Below, in pieces: positions 1-8,759 of a stretch of DNA of 61,923 bases. The position numbers and the translations under genes are program-made. The notes under the pieces were generated by a model, which had not been told where the DNA came from, ran no database searches, and saw only the letters and a program-made list of their open reading frames with translations. Numbering within the stretch: the stretch's first letter is position 1; the number at the start of each line of letters is the position of its first letter. This stretch comes from Verrucomicrobiaceae bacterium (lineage in GTDB: Bacteria > Verrucomicrobiota > Verrucomicrobiia > Chthoniobacterales > Chthoniobacteraceae), in NCBI GenBank assembly GCA_005791535.1, contig SXWH01000131.1, forward strand, positions 1-61,923, given 5' to 3'.

Positions 1-304
1 GCAGCCCGTGGCAGTCCCAGCCCGGCACGAACGGCGCGCGAAAGCCGAGCATCGAGCGCGACTTCACGATGAGGTCTTTCAGGATTTTGTTCAGCGCCGT
101 GCCCATGTGGACATCGCCATTCGCGAACGGCGGCCCGTCGTGCAGGACGAAAAGCGGCGCACCGATGCGCGCATCGAGAATCTGCTGGTAGAGCCCCGCG
201 GCCTCCCATTTCGCAAGCCGCTCCGGCTCGCGCTTCACGAGGTCGGCCTTCATCGGGAAGTCCGTCTTTGGCAACAACAGTGTATCTTTGAAATTCGCGC
301 TCAT
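1..304 (-). CDS. ileS: isoleucyl-tRNA synthetase, N-terminal part (cut by window edge)
   Basis: Charges tRNA-Ile with isoleucine in the cytoplasm. Reading leftward from an ATG at 304, the first 101 residues carry the class I synthetase landmarks of Ile[21 protein letters not shown], in which HMGT is the HIGH-type ATP motif, and further on PGWDCHGL, the IleS editing/catalytic-domain signature. The gene continues beyond position 1, so the KMSKS motif and the C-terminus are not visible. It is divergent from the peptidase gene at 421, leaving 116 bp for both promoters. Confidence 0.95.
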   Translation of the reverse strand, partial: MSANFKDTLLLPKTDFPMKADLVKREPERLAKWEAAGLYQQILDARIGAPLFVLHDGPPFANGDVHMGTALNKILKDLIVKSRSMLGFRAPFVPGWDCHGL

Positions 305-420
305 TCGTAAAAGGGCGCGAAACCTAGCCTCCACACCGCAGGACGCAAAGTCAAAGTGCCGGCCGGCTTCCAAATCAGCCGCTCCGATGGCAGGGTTCTT
401 TCTTTTACGGGTGCGATACC

Positions 421-1341
421 ATGAGATTTCACGCGCCAAGCTTTAAGCTCTTTCCCGCCCGCTTGCGGAGTATCGCCGCGGGAGTTTTGTTTACGAGCTG
501 CGCGTTCGCACAGTCGCCGGAATCAGCATTCAAGCCAATCGAAGCAGAAAAGCTCAACCGCGCCGCGATGACACCGCTGGAGATCATCGCACTGGATCAT
601 CCCGCGCAAAAATGGTCACACGCCGAAAGCACCAACTTCGTCTTTCATTTCACTGACCCCGTCACCGCCGCGGCGGTATCCACGGAGGCGGAGTTTTTCT
701 ACCGCGTCATCGCGAAGGAACTCGAGCGCGACACAAGCCAGTGGGAACGAAAGGCGCACATCTTTCTGTTTGATACCGATGAATCCTGGAAGGCCTTTCA
801 GCGCGCAGGGGAAATTGATCCACGCACCGGCGGCATCCATTCCGCGGGCGCACTTTTTTTAAAGCGGCACGGGGCAGGCGTCTTGAATGACGAGACTCTT
901 GCGCATGAAATTGCCCACCTCGTCGTGGGCCGTTTCTTCGGCGGAGGGGTGCCGCTGTGGCTGAGCGAAGGATTTGCGGAAAACTCGGCCATCCGTTGCA
1001 GGGCCGCATTTTACAGGGCGCGCGGATTTGATTCGAAGCCGCGCTACCGGGCGGTCTCGGCGGAGTCCTACATTCCGCTCGCGGAACTTACGACCCTCGC
1101 ACGATACCCGGGAGATTCGCTGAAGATGCTTACGTTTTACGATGAATCGGAGAAACTGACGCGCTTCCTGATGTCGGTGAATCGCAAGGCGTTTGGCGCG
1201 CTGATGGACGCTCTGGCGAAGGGTAACCGCTTCGAGACCGCACTCGCCAAAGCGTACGGGAACCGATTTATGAACTTGGACGCGCTGGAGCGGGAGTTTA
1301 AGCCATTTGCGACCAGCAGCGTCGTGCCGTCGAACCCCTGA
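421..1341 (+). CDS. secreted zinc peptidase, peptidase-MA-like (gluzincin)
   Basis: 306 residues. An N-terminal signal peptide (hydrophobic stretch about residues 16-30, ending CAFAQ) implies export. The metal-binding motif HEIAH lies at 162-166, followed 17 residues later by the SEGFAE segment, where Glu183 is the likely third zinc ligand; this arrangement is typical of peptidase-MA-like gluzincins. Substrate is not predictable. The gene starts at an ATG with no Shine-Dalgarno motif and sits 24 bp before holA, so the two may be co-transcribed, although no functional link is evident. Confidence 0.75.
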   Translation: MRFHAPSFKLFPARLRSIAAGVLFTSCAFAQSPESAFKPIEAEKLNRAAMTPLEIIALDHPAQKWSHAESTNFVFHFTDPVTAAAVSTEAEFFYRVIAKELERDTSQWERKAHIFLFDTDESWKAFQRAGEIDPRTGGIHSAGALFLKRHGAGVLNDETLAHEIAHLVVGRFFGGGVPLWLSEGFAENSAIRCRAAFYRARGFDSKPRYRAVSAESYIPLAELTTLARYPGDSLKMLTFYDESEKLTRFLMSVNRKAFGALMDALAKGNRFETALAKAYGNRFMNLDALEREFKPFATSSVVPSNP

Positions 1342-1365
1342 CGCTCAGCGCTGCCGGGCCGCATC

Positions 1366-2481
1366 ATGCCAGCAGCAAAATCCGCAACACAGAAAGCAGC
1401 AATCCACGCAGTCCTCGGAACCGACGAGTTCGAGGTGAAGCGCGTCGCTCTGGAGCTTTCCCGCGAGCTGAATCCCGGCGGGGATTTCGGACTCGAAACG
1501 GTCGATTGCGCGGCAGACAACGTCGAGCAGGCCGTGCGCGCGATCAACAGCGCGCTCGACGCCCTGCAAACGTTCGGGATGTTTGGCGGCGAGAAACTGG
1601 TGTGGATGAAGAACGTGAATTTCCTCGCCGACTCAGTGGTGGGTCGCTCGGAGAACATTCTCGGCGGACTCGAAAAACTCCTCGGAGTGCTGCAATCGGG
1701 ACTACCGGAAGGCACGCGCTTTTTGCTCAGTGCCACGGATGTGGACAAACGACGCACCTTTTACAAATCGCTCATCAAGATCGCGGAGACGCAAACTTTC
1801 GACGGACTCGACAACTCAAAATCCGGCTGGGAAATGGATGCATCGATGCTCGTTCAAGACATGGGGAGAAAGCTCGGGCTTTCCATGGACGGCGACGCCG
1901 CGGAGCTATTCACCCTCTACACAGGCGGCGACCGGCGCATCATCATGAGCGAGCTCGAGAAGCTGGATCTTTACCTCGGAAAATCGCGCCGCAACGTGAC
2001 GAACGAGGACGTGCGGACGATAACCCCGCTTTCGCGCGCGGGGGTGATTTTCGAACTCGGAAACGCAATTTCGGCGCGTCAGCTTCCTCATGCTCTGGAA
2101 CTGCTGAAGCAGTTGCTTTTCCAAGGGGAGAACGAGATGGGCATCATCCTCGTCGCGATCATTCCGACGGTGCGAAACCTTTTGCTGGTGAAAGACCTCA
2201 TGGTCCGACACAAGCTCGCGAAACCCAGCCAGCCGTTCATGTTTGGAAAACAACTGGAACGACTTCCCGCGGATGCGATTTCCCATTTACCGCGAACGAA
2301 GGAAGGCAAACTGAATGCCTACCCGCTCGGCATCGCTGCCGGTAATGCGCACCGTTACACGATTCCTGAACTTCGGAATGCCCTCACGGCCTGCCTTGAG
2401 GCGAACGTAGCGCTGGTGACTTCCCCCACCGAGAAGGAGGTTGTCCTGAATCAACTGATCGTCAGGATAATCTCCGGGTAA
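1366..2481 (+). CDS. holA: DNA polymerase III delta subunit
   Basis: 371 residues, the usual HolA length. The delta subunit is the clamp-loader wrench that opens the beta sliding clamp. The protein starts with an AAA+-like fold without a functional Walker A, as expected for delta (AVLGTDEFEVKRVALEL near residues 15-31), and continues with the typical lid and collar regions (GDRRIIMSELEKLDLYLG; a long helical C-terminus). It is convergent with the L,D-transpeptidase gene, whose stop lies only 3 bp away. Confidence 0.88.
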   Translation: MPAAKSATQKAAIHAVLGTDEFEVKRVALELSRELNPGGDFGLETVDCAADNVEQAVRAINSALDALQTFGMFGGEKLVWMKNVNFLADSVVGRSENILGGLEKLLGVLQSGLPEGTRFLLSATDVDKRRTFYKSLIKIAETQTFDGLDNSKSGWEMDASMLVQDMGRKLGLSMDGDAAELFTLYTGGDRRIIMSELEKLDLYLGKSRRNVTNEDVRTITPLSRAGVIFELGNAISARQLPHALELLKQLLFQGENEMGIILVAIIPTVRNLLLVKDLMVRHKLAKPSQPFMFGKQLERLPADAISHLPRTKEGKLNAYPLGIAAGNAHRYTIPELRNALTACLEANVALVTSPTEKEVVLNQLIVRIISG

Positions 2482-2484
2482 CGG

Positions 2485-3093
2485 CTATTTTACCTTCGCG
2501 GCGATGACTGGCTTTGTCACCGCAGTCCGGGAAACGATGCCGAAAATACCGCCAATCCGCTTGTCGGTAATCTCCACCGAGGCACCCACGGGCACCATGT
2601 CGAACAGCCGCACAATGTCGCGGCTCTTCATCCGCACGCAACCGTAGCTGGCCGGATGGCCGATGTTTCGCTCGTCGGGCGTGCCGTGGATGTAGATGCC
2701 GCGTCCATAGGCGCGCTCATTCTGCTTCTCCAAACCACGCAAATGGAGAATTCGCGTGACGATCGGATCGCGGCCTTTCGCATTCACAGGGCAGATTTCA
2801 CCAGTACGCGAACGTCCCTTAAAAACAGTGCCGACAGGCGCGCCGGAACCCACTTTTGATGCAACTTCGAGATGTCCGAGCGGTGTCGCGTAGGTACCAC
2901 GACCGTCTCCGATCCCAAATGCGGACGTGGAGACCCGGTAGGATGCCAGCTTTTTGGTGCCGTCAAAAACGTAGAGTTTCTGTTCCGGCACGCTGACTTT
3001 GATTTGAATGTCCTCCGCGGCGAGAGCCGACGAGGAGATGGTGATACTGAGGAGAGAGGCGGCAGCGAGGAGGATTGTCCTCAAATCGCGCAC
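2485..3093 (-). CDS. L,D-transpeptidase (YkuD family), exported
   Basis: 202 residues with a signal peptide ending near SALA-AE at residue 26. The YkuD domain covers about residues 28-178; catalytic His136 is in IHGT and Cys152 in SYGCVRM. Family members make 3-3 peptidoglycan cross-links or attach proteins to the wall. The usual SHGC has become SYGC here. The start is uncertain: GTG at 3093 gives the full signal peptide, but a TTG at 3084 follows GAGG at a better spacing. Downstream of the GT2 gene on the same strand, 67 bp apart. Confidence 0.88.
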   Translation of the reverse strand: MRDLRTILLAAASLLSITISSSALAAEDIQIKVSVPEQKLYVFDGTKKLASYRVSTSAFGIGDGRGTYATPLGHLEVASKVGSGAPVGTVFKGRSRTGEICPVNAKGRDPIVTRILHLRGLEKQNERAYGRGIYIHGTPDERNIGHPASYGCVRMKSRDIVRLFDMVPVGASVEITDKRIGGIFGIVSRTAVTKPVIAAKVK

Positions 3094-3160
3094 CTCGCAA
3101 TCGATGGCTTGTTGGTTGGGCTCATTTTGTTGGAAACGAAACCCTCAACATCCGGAGGCG

Positions 3161-4693
3161 TTAGGCCGAAATCGTATCACCCGCGCTTTTCCACGGAGCG
3201 CGCAGTCCTGGGAACCACTGCACGAGCGAGCAAAAGGCGACATAGGTGAATCCGACGGCGAAAAGCACCAGAAACGGAACGGCGAACCAGTTCCCGAATC
3301 GGATTTCGTTGATGAGGAAATAATTGAAATACGCCGCGAAGCCAATCTCAATAAATGGCAAAATCGTCTTCATCGGAGAATACTTTGTCTTCTTCCAGCT
3401 ATTTGACTGGCTGTGGACGCCGTACTTCGGAGTACGGGTGAATTCACCCGTCTTTCCAACCATTCCTTGAATTACCGCCCACGCGTTGTTGACCGCCAGT
3501 CCGATGGTGAGGGCGAGGAGCGCAGGGAGATAGAGCACTTCGCGCCACCATGAACGCGGATAAAGCTCCCGCTGAGAAACGATGTAGAAAACGATAGCCG
3601 GGAACGACCCCGTGATGAAAATCGGGATGTTGATGAAAATCGTGCGCACCCACGAATGGGTACCATCCTCACCCACGAGCCCGCCAGCCATGCCGCCAGT
3701 GCTCGGGTGCATCAGCACGCAGATGCAAAAGAGCAGGAGAAAAGCGTAATTCGACGTCAGGTGAACGGTGCCTTCGAGTTTAATCTTGAGAGGAAGGTCC
3801 GAGTTCCAGACCGCAGGCAATAGTTTCCGGCAAGTCTGAATGCTACCCTTGGTCCAACGATGCTGCTGGCTCTTGAAGCCGTTCATATCGACCGGGAGTT
3901 CGGCTGGCGTGACAAGGTTCGGCAGGAACACAAAATTCCAGCCTTTCAGCTGCGCCCGATAGCTCAAGTCGAGATCCTCAGTAAGCGTATCGTGGTGCCA
4001 TCCGCCGGCATCGACGATGCACGACTTCCTCCACACTCCGGCAGTGCCGTTGAAATTGATGAAGCGCCCACTGCGATTGCGCCCGGTTTGCTCCAGAAGG
4101 AGGTGCCCGTCGAGGAACATGGCCTGCACTCGGGTCAAAAGCGAGTGCGTGCGGTTGAGATGCCCCCACCGCGTCTGAATCATGCCGACGCGCGGGTCGG
4201 TGAAATAATGCACCGTCTTCATCAGCACATCCGGCTCAGGCACGAAGTCGGCATCGAGAATGAGAATGTATTCGCCCTTTGCGATCTTCAGTCCATTTTC
4301 GAGTGCGCCCGCTTTGAACCCGGTTCGGTCCGTCCGGTGGATATGCACGATGTCGAGCCCGGTCGCCTGCAGTTCCTTCACGCGCTTCTCAGCAAGATCG
4401 CGCGTTTCATCGATGGAATCATCGAGAACCTGCACATCCAGAAGTTCGCGCGGATACTCGAGTTTTGCAACGGACTCCAGCAACCGTTCAACGACGTAAA
4501 GCTCATTGAACATGGGCAGCTGAACGGTGATCCGCGGAAGCTTCTCAAACTTGCTGGCGGGCACCGGCACGTTCTTTTTGTTCTTCAGATATAGATAGAC
4601 GATGACGTAGCGATGCAGGCCGTAAAGTGACAGGCCGACTAGCACCGCTGCATAACAGAGCGTCCAAACGATGTTTCCCAAGTTTTCGGGCAT
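3161..4693 (-). CDS. processive family 2 glycosyltransferase, cellulose-synthase-like membrane protein
   Basis: 510 residues from the ATG at 4693; an upstream in-frame extension to 4789 is not conserved-looking and is discarded. One N-terminal membrane helix (about 8-28) is followed by a cytosolic GT-A domain containing all processive-synthase motifs: DDS at 91-93, DAD at 148-150, TED at 238-240 and QQHRW at 276-280, then several C-terminal membrane helices. Such enzymes polymerise a beta-linked polysaccharide from a nucleotide sugar while exporting it. The polymer (glucan, mannan or other) cannot be told. No PilZ domain is visible in the C-terminus. Confidence 0.85.
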   Translation of the reverse strand: MPENLGNIVWTLCYAAVLVGLSLYGLHRYVIVYLYLKNKKNVPVPASKFEKLPRITVQLPMFNELYVVERLLESVAKLEYPRELLDVQVLDDSIDETRDLAEKRVKELQATGLDIVHIHRTDRTGFKAGALENGLKIAKGEYILILDADFVPEPDVLMKTVHYFTDPRVGMIQTRWGHLNRTHSLLTRVQAMFLDGHLLLEQTGRNRSGRFINFNGTAGVWRKSCIVDAGGWHHDTLTEDLDLSYRAQLKGWNFVFLPNLVTPAELPVDMNGFKSQQHRWTKGSIQTCRKLLPAVWNSDLPLKIKLEGTVHLTSNYAFLLLFCICVLMHPSTGGMAGGLVGEDGTHSWVRTIFINIPIFITGSFPAIVFYIVSQRELYPRSWWREVLYLPALLALTIGLAVNNAWAVIQGMVGKTGEFTRTPKYGVHSQSNSWKKTKYSPMKTILPFIEIGFAAYFNYFLINEIRFGNWFAVPFLVLFAVGFTYVAFCSLVQWFPGLRAPWKSAGDTISA

Positions 4694-4887
4694 AATAAAT
4701 GTCCGTTGCAGCCAGTTCCGGCGAACGAGGGGCGGATAGAAGCGGGGAGTATGAGGGGGGGTCAAGCTGGAAAACCGGAGATTTGCCACGGCTCAAAACT
4801 CCGCTGAACGCAAAATTCGCGTTAAATCTCGCTCACAATCGGGTCTGGGGTTGTAATTTCCCGCACTCCAAAACACCAATCATCATC

Positions 4888-5769
4888 ATGAGTGATCCCG
4901 CTCTCGACATCGTCCATCGCGCAGTCCAGTCGCTCGACCAAAGAAAAGCCGGCGTGCAAGCCTCTGCGGCTGCGCTCGCCCGACTCGCGAAAACCGCCGG
5001 AACGGAAACAGCGAAATCCCCTGCTCCAACTCCATCGCCGTCGCCCTCGCGGAAGGTTGAGCCGCCGGCAGCAAGGTCTCCCGCCATTACACAACCGCCG
5101 CAGGCTACCACGCCTGCAACCCGAACATCGCCCTCGGCGGGCTCCGGCAAAGCATCGCGGCTCGAAGCACTGCGCGGCCCGATCCTCGCGTGCATGAAAT
5201 GCGAGCACCTGGTGAAGTCCCGCGAGCAAGTCGTCTTCGGTGTCGGAAATCCGGACGCCGACCTCATGTTCGTCGGCGAAGCTCCGGGCGCGGATGAGGA
5301 CATGGTCGGCGAGCCGTTTGTGGGGAAAGCCGGTCAGCTCCTCACAAAAATCATCGAAACCATGGGCCTGCGTCGTAGCGATGTCTTCATCGCCAACGTA
5401 TTGAAATGCCGCCCGAACATGCCGCCGGGGGAAGCGGGAAACCGAAAACCGACTCCCGCGGAAATGGCCACGTGCAAACCGTACCTATTGCAACAAATCG
5501 AAATCATTCAGCCACGCGTGATCGTCGCACTCGGCGCGACTGCGGTTGAGGGCCTTCTGGATGAGGACAAAGTCTTCATCACCAAACTCCGTGGGAACTG
5601 GCGCGAGTTCCACGGCATCCCTGTCATGCCGACGTATCACCCGTCCTATCTTCTGCGGAATCAGGCGCTCTCTGAGAAACGCAATATCTGGGAAGACATG
5701 CTCGCCGTCCTGGAGCGTCTCGGCAGGCCCATCAGCGAAAAACAGCGCGGCTTTTTCCTGCAGAAGTAA
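4888..5769 (+). CDS. uracil-DNA glycosylase, family 4/5 (iron-sulfur)
   Basis: 293 residues from ATG 4888. The glycosylase removes uracil from DNA to start base-excision repair. The catalytic core (about 91-290) has GEAPGADED at 130-138 and HPSYLLRN at 251-258. Cys102, 105, 174 and 196 fit the four ligands of the [4Fe-4S] cluster of family 4 enzymes. Before it lies a helical N-terminus (1-40) and a Pro/Ala/Ser/Thr-rich linker (about 41-88), which makes the protein about 90 residues longer than minimal family 4 enzymes. Divergent from the GT2 gene across 194 bp. Confidence 0.9.
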   Translation: MSDPALDIVHRAVQSLDQRKAGVQASAAALARLAKTAGTETAKSPAPTPSPSPSRKVEPPAARSPAITQPPQATTPATRTSPSAGSGKASRLEALRGPILACMKCEHLVKSREQVVFGVGNPDADLMFVGEAPGADEDMVGEPFVGKAGQLLTKIIETMGLRRSDVFIANVLKCRPNMPPGEAGNRKPTPAEMATCKPYLLQQIEIIQPRVIVALGATAVEGLLDEDKVFITKLRGNWREFHGIPVMPTYHPSYLLRNQALSEKRNIWEDMLAVLERLGRPISEKQRGFFLQK

Positions 5770-5812
5770 ATTCCGCCTTCCGTCCCGCCGACTCCGCATT
5801 TATTCCAGCGCC

Positions 5813-6304
5813 ATGAGTGACATGAACGAAGCCATCATCGAGCAAGCCACGATGGAGGATCTGCCGCAAATGGCGGACCTTCTCTACGACCTTTTCAGCC
5901 ACGAGGGTGACTTCGTCCCCGATCGCCAGAAGAATCTTCGCGGACTCGAACTCATCCTAGAGCAGCCAAGCCGCGGAAGAATTTTTGTATACCGCTGGAA
6001 TGGTGAGATCCTCGGCATGATCAATCTGCTTTTCACCATCAGCACCGCAGAGGGCGGATTTGTCGTCCTGCTTGAAGACGTCATCGTTCATCACAACCAC
6101 CGCGGACGCGGAGTCGGCACCCAACTTCTCAACCACGCCATCGAGTACGCGAAAAAGAAGGATTTTCTCCGTCTCACGCTGCTTGCAGACCGCGTGAACG
6201 CCGAGGGACAGGAGTTTTTCCTGCGGCACGGTTTCTTCGTTTCGAAAATGATCCCGCTCCGCCTGCCGCTCACAAAAGAAGCGGCCACCCTGCCGAAAGC
6301 CTGA
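5813..6304 (+). CDS. GNAT family N-acetyltransferase
   Basis: 163 residues from the ATG at 5813 (the open frame extends upstream into the glycosylase gene but without homology). The acetyl-CoA-binding motif A is clear as RGRGVGTQLLNHAIEYA around residues 95-112, followed by the C-terminal FFLRHGF segment typical of GNAT proteins. The acetylated substrate is unknown. Starts 43 bp after the glycosylase stop and ends 3 bp before larB, suggesting one transcription unit of three genes. Confidence 0.85.
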   Translation: MSDMNEAIIEQATMEDLPQMADLLYDLFSHEGDFVPDRQKNLRGLELILEQPSRGRIFVYRWNGEILGMINLLFTISTAEGGFVVLLEDVIVHHNHRGRGVGTQLLNHAIEYAKKKDFLRLTLLADRVNAEGQEFFLRHGFFVSKMIPLRLPLTKEAATLPKA

Positions 6305-6307
6305 CCG

Positions 6308-6988
6308 ATGCCGGACGGCTTTACCGACATCGGGTTCGCCCGCATCGACACCGACCGCCGGCGTCGCTGCGGGTTCGCTGAGGTGATATTTGGCCATGGC
6401 AAGACGCCCGCTCAAGTGACGGCGATTGCGCGGGTGATTCTTGAAAAGGAACCCGTCCTCCTCGTCAGCCGCGCAACAGCGGAACAGTTCGCCGCAGTGG
6501 TCGCGGATATCCCTGACGCCAACTGGCACCCTGAGGCGCGTTGCATCACGGTCGAACGACAGAAACTGCCCGCGCTCCCCGGCAGCGTTGCCGTCGTCTG
6601 CGCCGGCACGAGTGACCTTCCGGTTGCCGACGAGGCGGCCGTGACGCTTCAAATATTCGGCGCGAAAGTGCAGCGCATTACCGATGTGGGTGTCGCGGGA
6701 ATCCACCGCCTTCTCGCTGCGCGACCACAACTAGACGCCGCCACCGTCATCATCGTCGTCGCCGGAATGGAAGGCGCGTTGCCGAGCGCAGTGGCTGGAC
6801 TTGTTGACAGCCCCGTCATCGCCGTGCCCACCAGCATCGGCTACGGCGCAAGTTTCGGCGGGCTCGCTGCGCTTCTGGGAATGCTGAACTCCTGCGGCAG
6901 TGGAGTCACAGTGGTGAATATCGATAACGGATTCGGCGCGGCCTACGCCGCAGCGCAAATCCTCCGCGCACTGCCCGCCGGAGCGTAA
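6308..6988 (+). CDS. larB: nickel-pincer cofactor biosynthesis protein LarB
   Basis: 226 residues. LarB carboxylates and hydrolyses nicotinic acid adenine dinucleotide in the first step of the nickel-pincer nucleotide cofactor used by LarA-type racemases. The N-terminal FARIDTDRRRRCGFAEVIFG and the PurE-like C-terminal half, with AGMEGALPSAVAGL and PVIAVPTSIGYGASFGG, are LarB signatures. No larC, larE or larA lies in the window, so partners must be elsewhere or absent. Only 3 bp separate it from the GNAT gene. Confidence 0.9.
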   Translation: MPDGFTDIGFARIDTDRRRRCGFAEVIFGHGKTPAQVTAIARVILEKEPVLLVSRATAEQFAAVVADIPDANWHPEARCITVERQKLPALPGSVAVVCAGTSDLPVADEAAVTLQIFGAKVQRITDVGVAGIHRLLAARPQLDAATVIIVVAGMEGALPSAVAGLVDSPVIAVPTSIGYGASFGGLAALLGMLNSCGSGVTVVNIDNGFGAAYAAAQILRALPAGA

Positions 6989-7048
6989 GGTCCCTCGGGA
7001 GCGAATGCGCGCTTGCTTTCGCATGCCCCGGCGTGCGACCTCGGCACC

Positions 7049-7462
7049 ATGCGCAAATACTGGATGGTCAAACAGGAACCCACATCTTACCCATGGTCGC
7101 AATTTGTTGCCGATAAAATCGCCGCGTGGACCGGCGTCCGCAATTTTCAGGCGCGAAACAATCTCCGTGCGATGAAGAAGGGCGACCTCGTTCTTTATTA
7201 CCACTCGGTCGAGGGGAAGGAGATCGTCGGAATCGCAAAAGTCGCCCGTGAAGCATATCCCGACTCGACGGCCGAGGAAGGAGACTGGAGTTGCGTAGAC
7301 CTTGCACCACACAAGGCCCTTAAGAATCCGGTTATTCTGGAAGCGATCAAAGCGCACCCGAAACTCAAAGACATCGCGCTCATCAAACAAAGCCGCCTTT
7401 CCGTAATGCCGCTCACCGAAGCGGAATTCGAAACCCTTCTCGAAATGAGCGGCACGGAATAG
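7049..7462 (+). CDS. EVE domain-containing protein
   Basis: 137 residues from the ATG at 7049. The whole protein is one EVE domain (PUA-like fold that reads modified bases in nucleic acids). Diagnostic segments are the N-terminal YWMVKQEPTSYPW, WTGVRNFQARNNLR near 27-40, and GDLVLYYHS. Bacterial EVE proteins of this short type resemble human thymocyte nuclear protein 1; the bound modification is unknown. Convergent with the glycine-zipper gene, 19 bp apart. Confidence 0.88.
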   Translation: MRKYWMVKQEPTSYPWSQFVADKIAAWTGVRNFQARNNLRAMKKGDLVLYYHSVEGKEIVGIAKVAREAYPDSTAEEGDWSCVDLAPHKALKNPVILEAIKAHPKLKDIALIKQSRLSVMPLTEAEFETLLEMSGTE

Positions 7463-7481
7463 CGCAGCGGCGCGTCTCTCG

Positions 7482-7901
7482 CTACGGATTAATGAAACTC
7501 CGCCGGCAGGATGGATCCATGACTTCCGCGCCGGAAGGGATTCCTCTGACATCGATCAGATTGTGCGGCGGATATGGACTCCTCACCAAGTCCTGCTGGT
7601 CTGTTGGGCGCGCGTAAGGCAGTCCGGAATAGCGCGGTTCCCCGCCGTAAACCTGCTGCTCGCGAAAACGCCGCTCCGCTGCGGCATTTCTTTCCGCTTG
7701 AAGTGCGTGTCCAGCGAGGAAGCCGGCACCTGCGCCAATCGCAGCACCTTTGAGCGCATCCTCGCCTCGACCGTGACGCAATCCGCCAATCGCCGCACCA
7801 GCAGCGGTTCCAAGCATCGTGTTACCAGCCACACTCTCGCACGAAGTGAGCAACGTCGCGATTGATAGGCTTACAGCAATAATCGGAATGATTTTCTTCA
7901 T
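7482..7901 (-). CDS. glycine-zipper lipoprotein
   Basis: 139 residues. A signal peptide ends in the lipobox LLTSC with Cys21 as the lipidated residue, so the protein should be membrane anchored. Residues about 27-67 form a glycine-zipper segment (GTAAGAAIGG and GAAIGAGAGFLAG), as in YMGG/SlyB-like outer-membrane proteins. The rest is polar and Pro/Tyr-rich. It begins 30 bp after the squalene-synthase-family gene and could be the last gene of the hprK operon. Confidence 0.75.
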   Translation of the reverse strand: MKKIIPIIAVSLSIATLLTSCESVAGNTMLGTAAGAAIGGLRHGRGEDALKGAAIGAGAGFLAGHALQAERNAAAERRFREQQVYGGEPRYSGLPYARPTDQQDLVRSPYPPHNLIDVRGIPSGAEVMDPSCRRSFINP

Positions 7902-7931
7902 GTCCTGAATGTGACCAAAATGCCGCCGGAT

Positions 7932-8759
7932 TCATTCAAAAAATACGCCGCGTATCACGAGCCATAGCTTTGTGAGCCGATGGAGCGAATATCGACGGTC
8001 GAACACACGCCAACGATCCTTCGCCATCTTCTCCAGCAGACGGCTGTAAACGGCACGCATGATCTCGGCGGCGATTAGTGACTTCCTGTCCGCCGCGGGC
8101 AGCCTTCGCATAGCCTCGTGGTAAAATTCCCTCGCCCGCTCCGCCTGAAAGTCCATGAGCGCGAGAAACCCATCGGTCCGCCGCCCGGCGGCGATGTCTG
8201 CCCGCGAGACCCCGAACCGCGCCAGTTCCTCCTCCGGCAGGTAAATGCGCCCGCCATTGGCGAAGTCCTGCCCCACGTCGCGGAGGATATTCGTGAGTTG
8301 CAATGCAAGTCCGAGATTCAGCGCATAATCACGCGCAGCCGGCTCGCGCGCGCCAAAAATACCGAGGCTCACAAGCCCCACCACACTTGCAACGCGATGG
8401 CAGTACAGACGCAGTCCTTCCCAAGTTCCATACCGCGCACCATCGAGGTCCATTTCGACACCCGCGATAATCTCGCGAAAATCCTCAACATTCAGCGCAT
8501 AGCGCGCGATGATCTCGCGAACCGGCGGGGCGAGAGATGATTCCGACTCAACCGGCGACTCGACCGCGCGTTTCCACTGTTCCAAGCCGGCCTGCCGCTC
8601 CTCGCGCGTTCTCCCGGGGTCATCGGCAATATCATCCACGACGCGGCAAAACGCGTAAAACACACTGATATCCTCCCTGCGCTGCCGCGGTAGTGCGATA
8701 AATGCGAGGGCAAGATTTGAGCGGCTCGCCTTCGTGATTTGCTGCGCTTCCGTGCTCAC
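7932..8759 (-). CDS. squalene/phytoene synthase family protein
   Basis: 275 residues from a GTG at 8759 whose first bases form GTGA with the upstream gene's stop. The family condenses two prenyl diphosphates head-to-head. Aspartate-rich motifs are present: DDIAD at 42-46 and DVGQD at 161-165, followed by GRIYLP. The sequence resembles hopanoid-pathway HpnC/HpnD proteins, but no other hopanoid or carotenoid gene is nearby, so squalene synthesis is the likeliest but not certain role. Translational coupling links it to the ABC-like gene. Confidence 0.82.
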   Translation of the reverse strand: MSTEAQQITKASRSNLALAFIALPRQRREDISVFYAFCRVVDDIADDPGRTREERQAGLEQWKRAVESPVESESSLAPPVREIIARYALNVEDFREIIAGVEMDLDGARYGTWEGLRLYCHRVASVVGLVSLGIFGAREPAARDYALNLGLALQLTNILRDVGQDFANGGRIYLPEEELARFGVSRADIAAGRRTDGFLALMDFQAERAREFYHEAMRRLPAADRKSLIAAEIMRAVYSRLLEKMAKDRWRVFDRRYSLHRLTKLWLVIRGVFFE

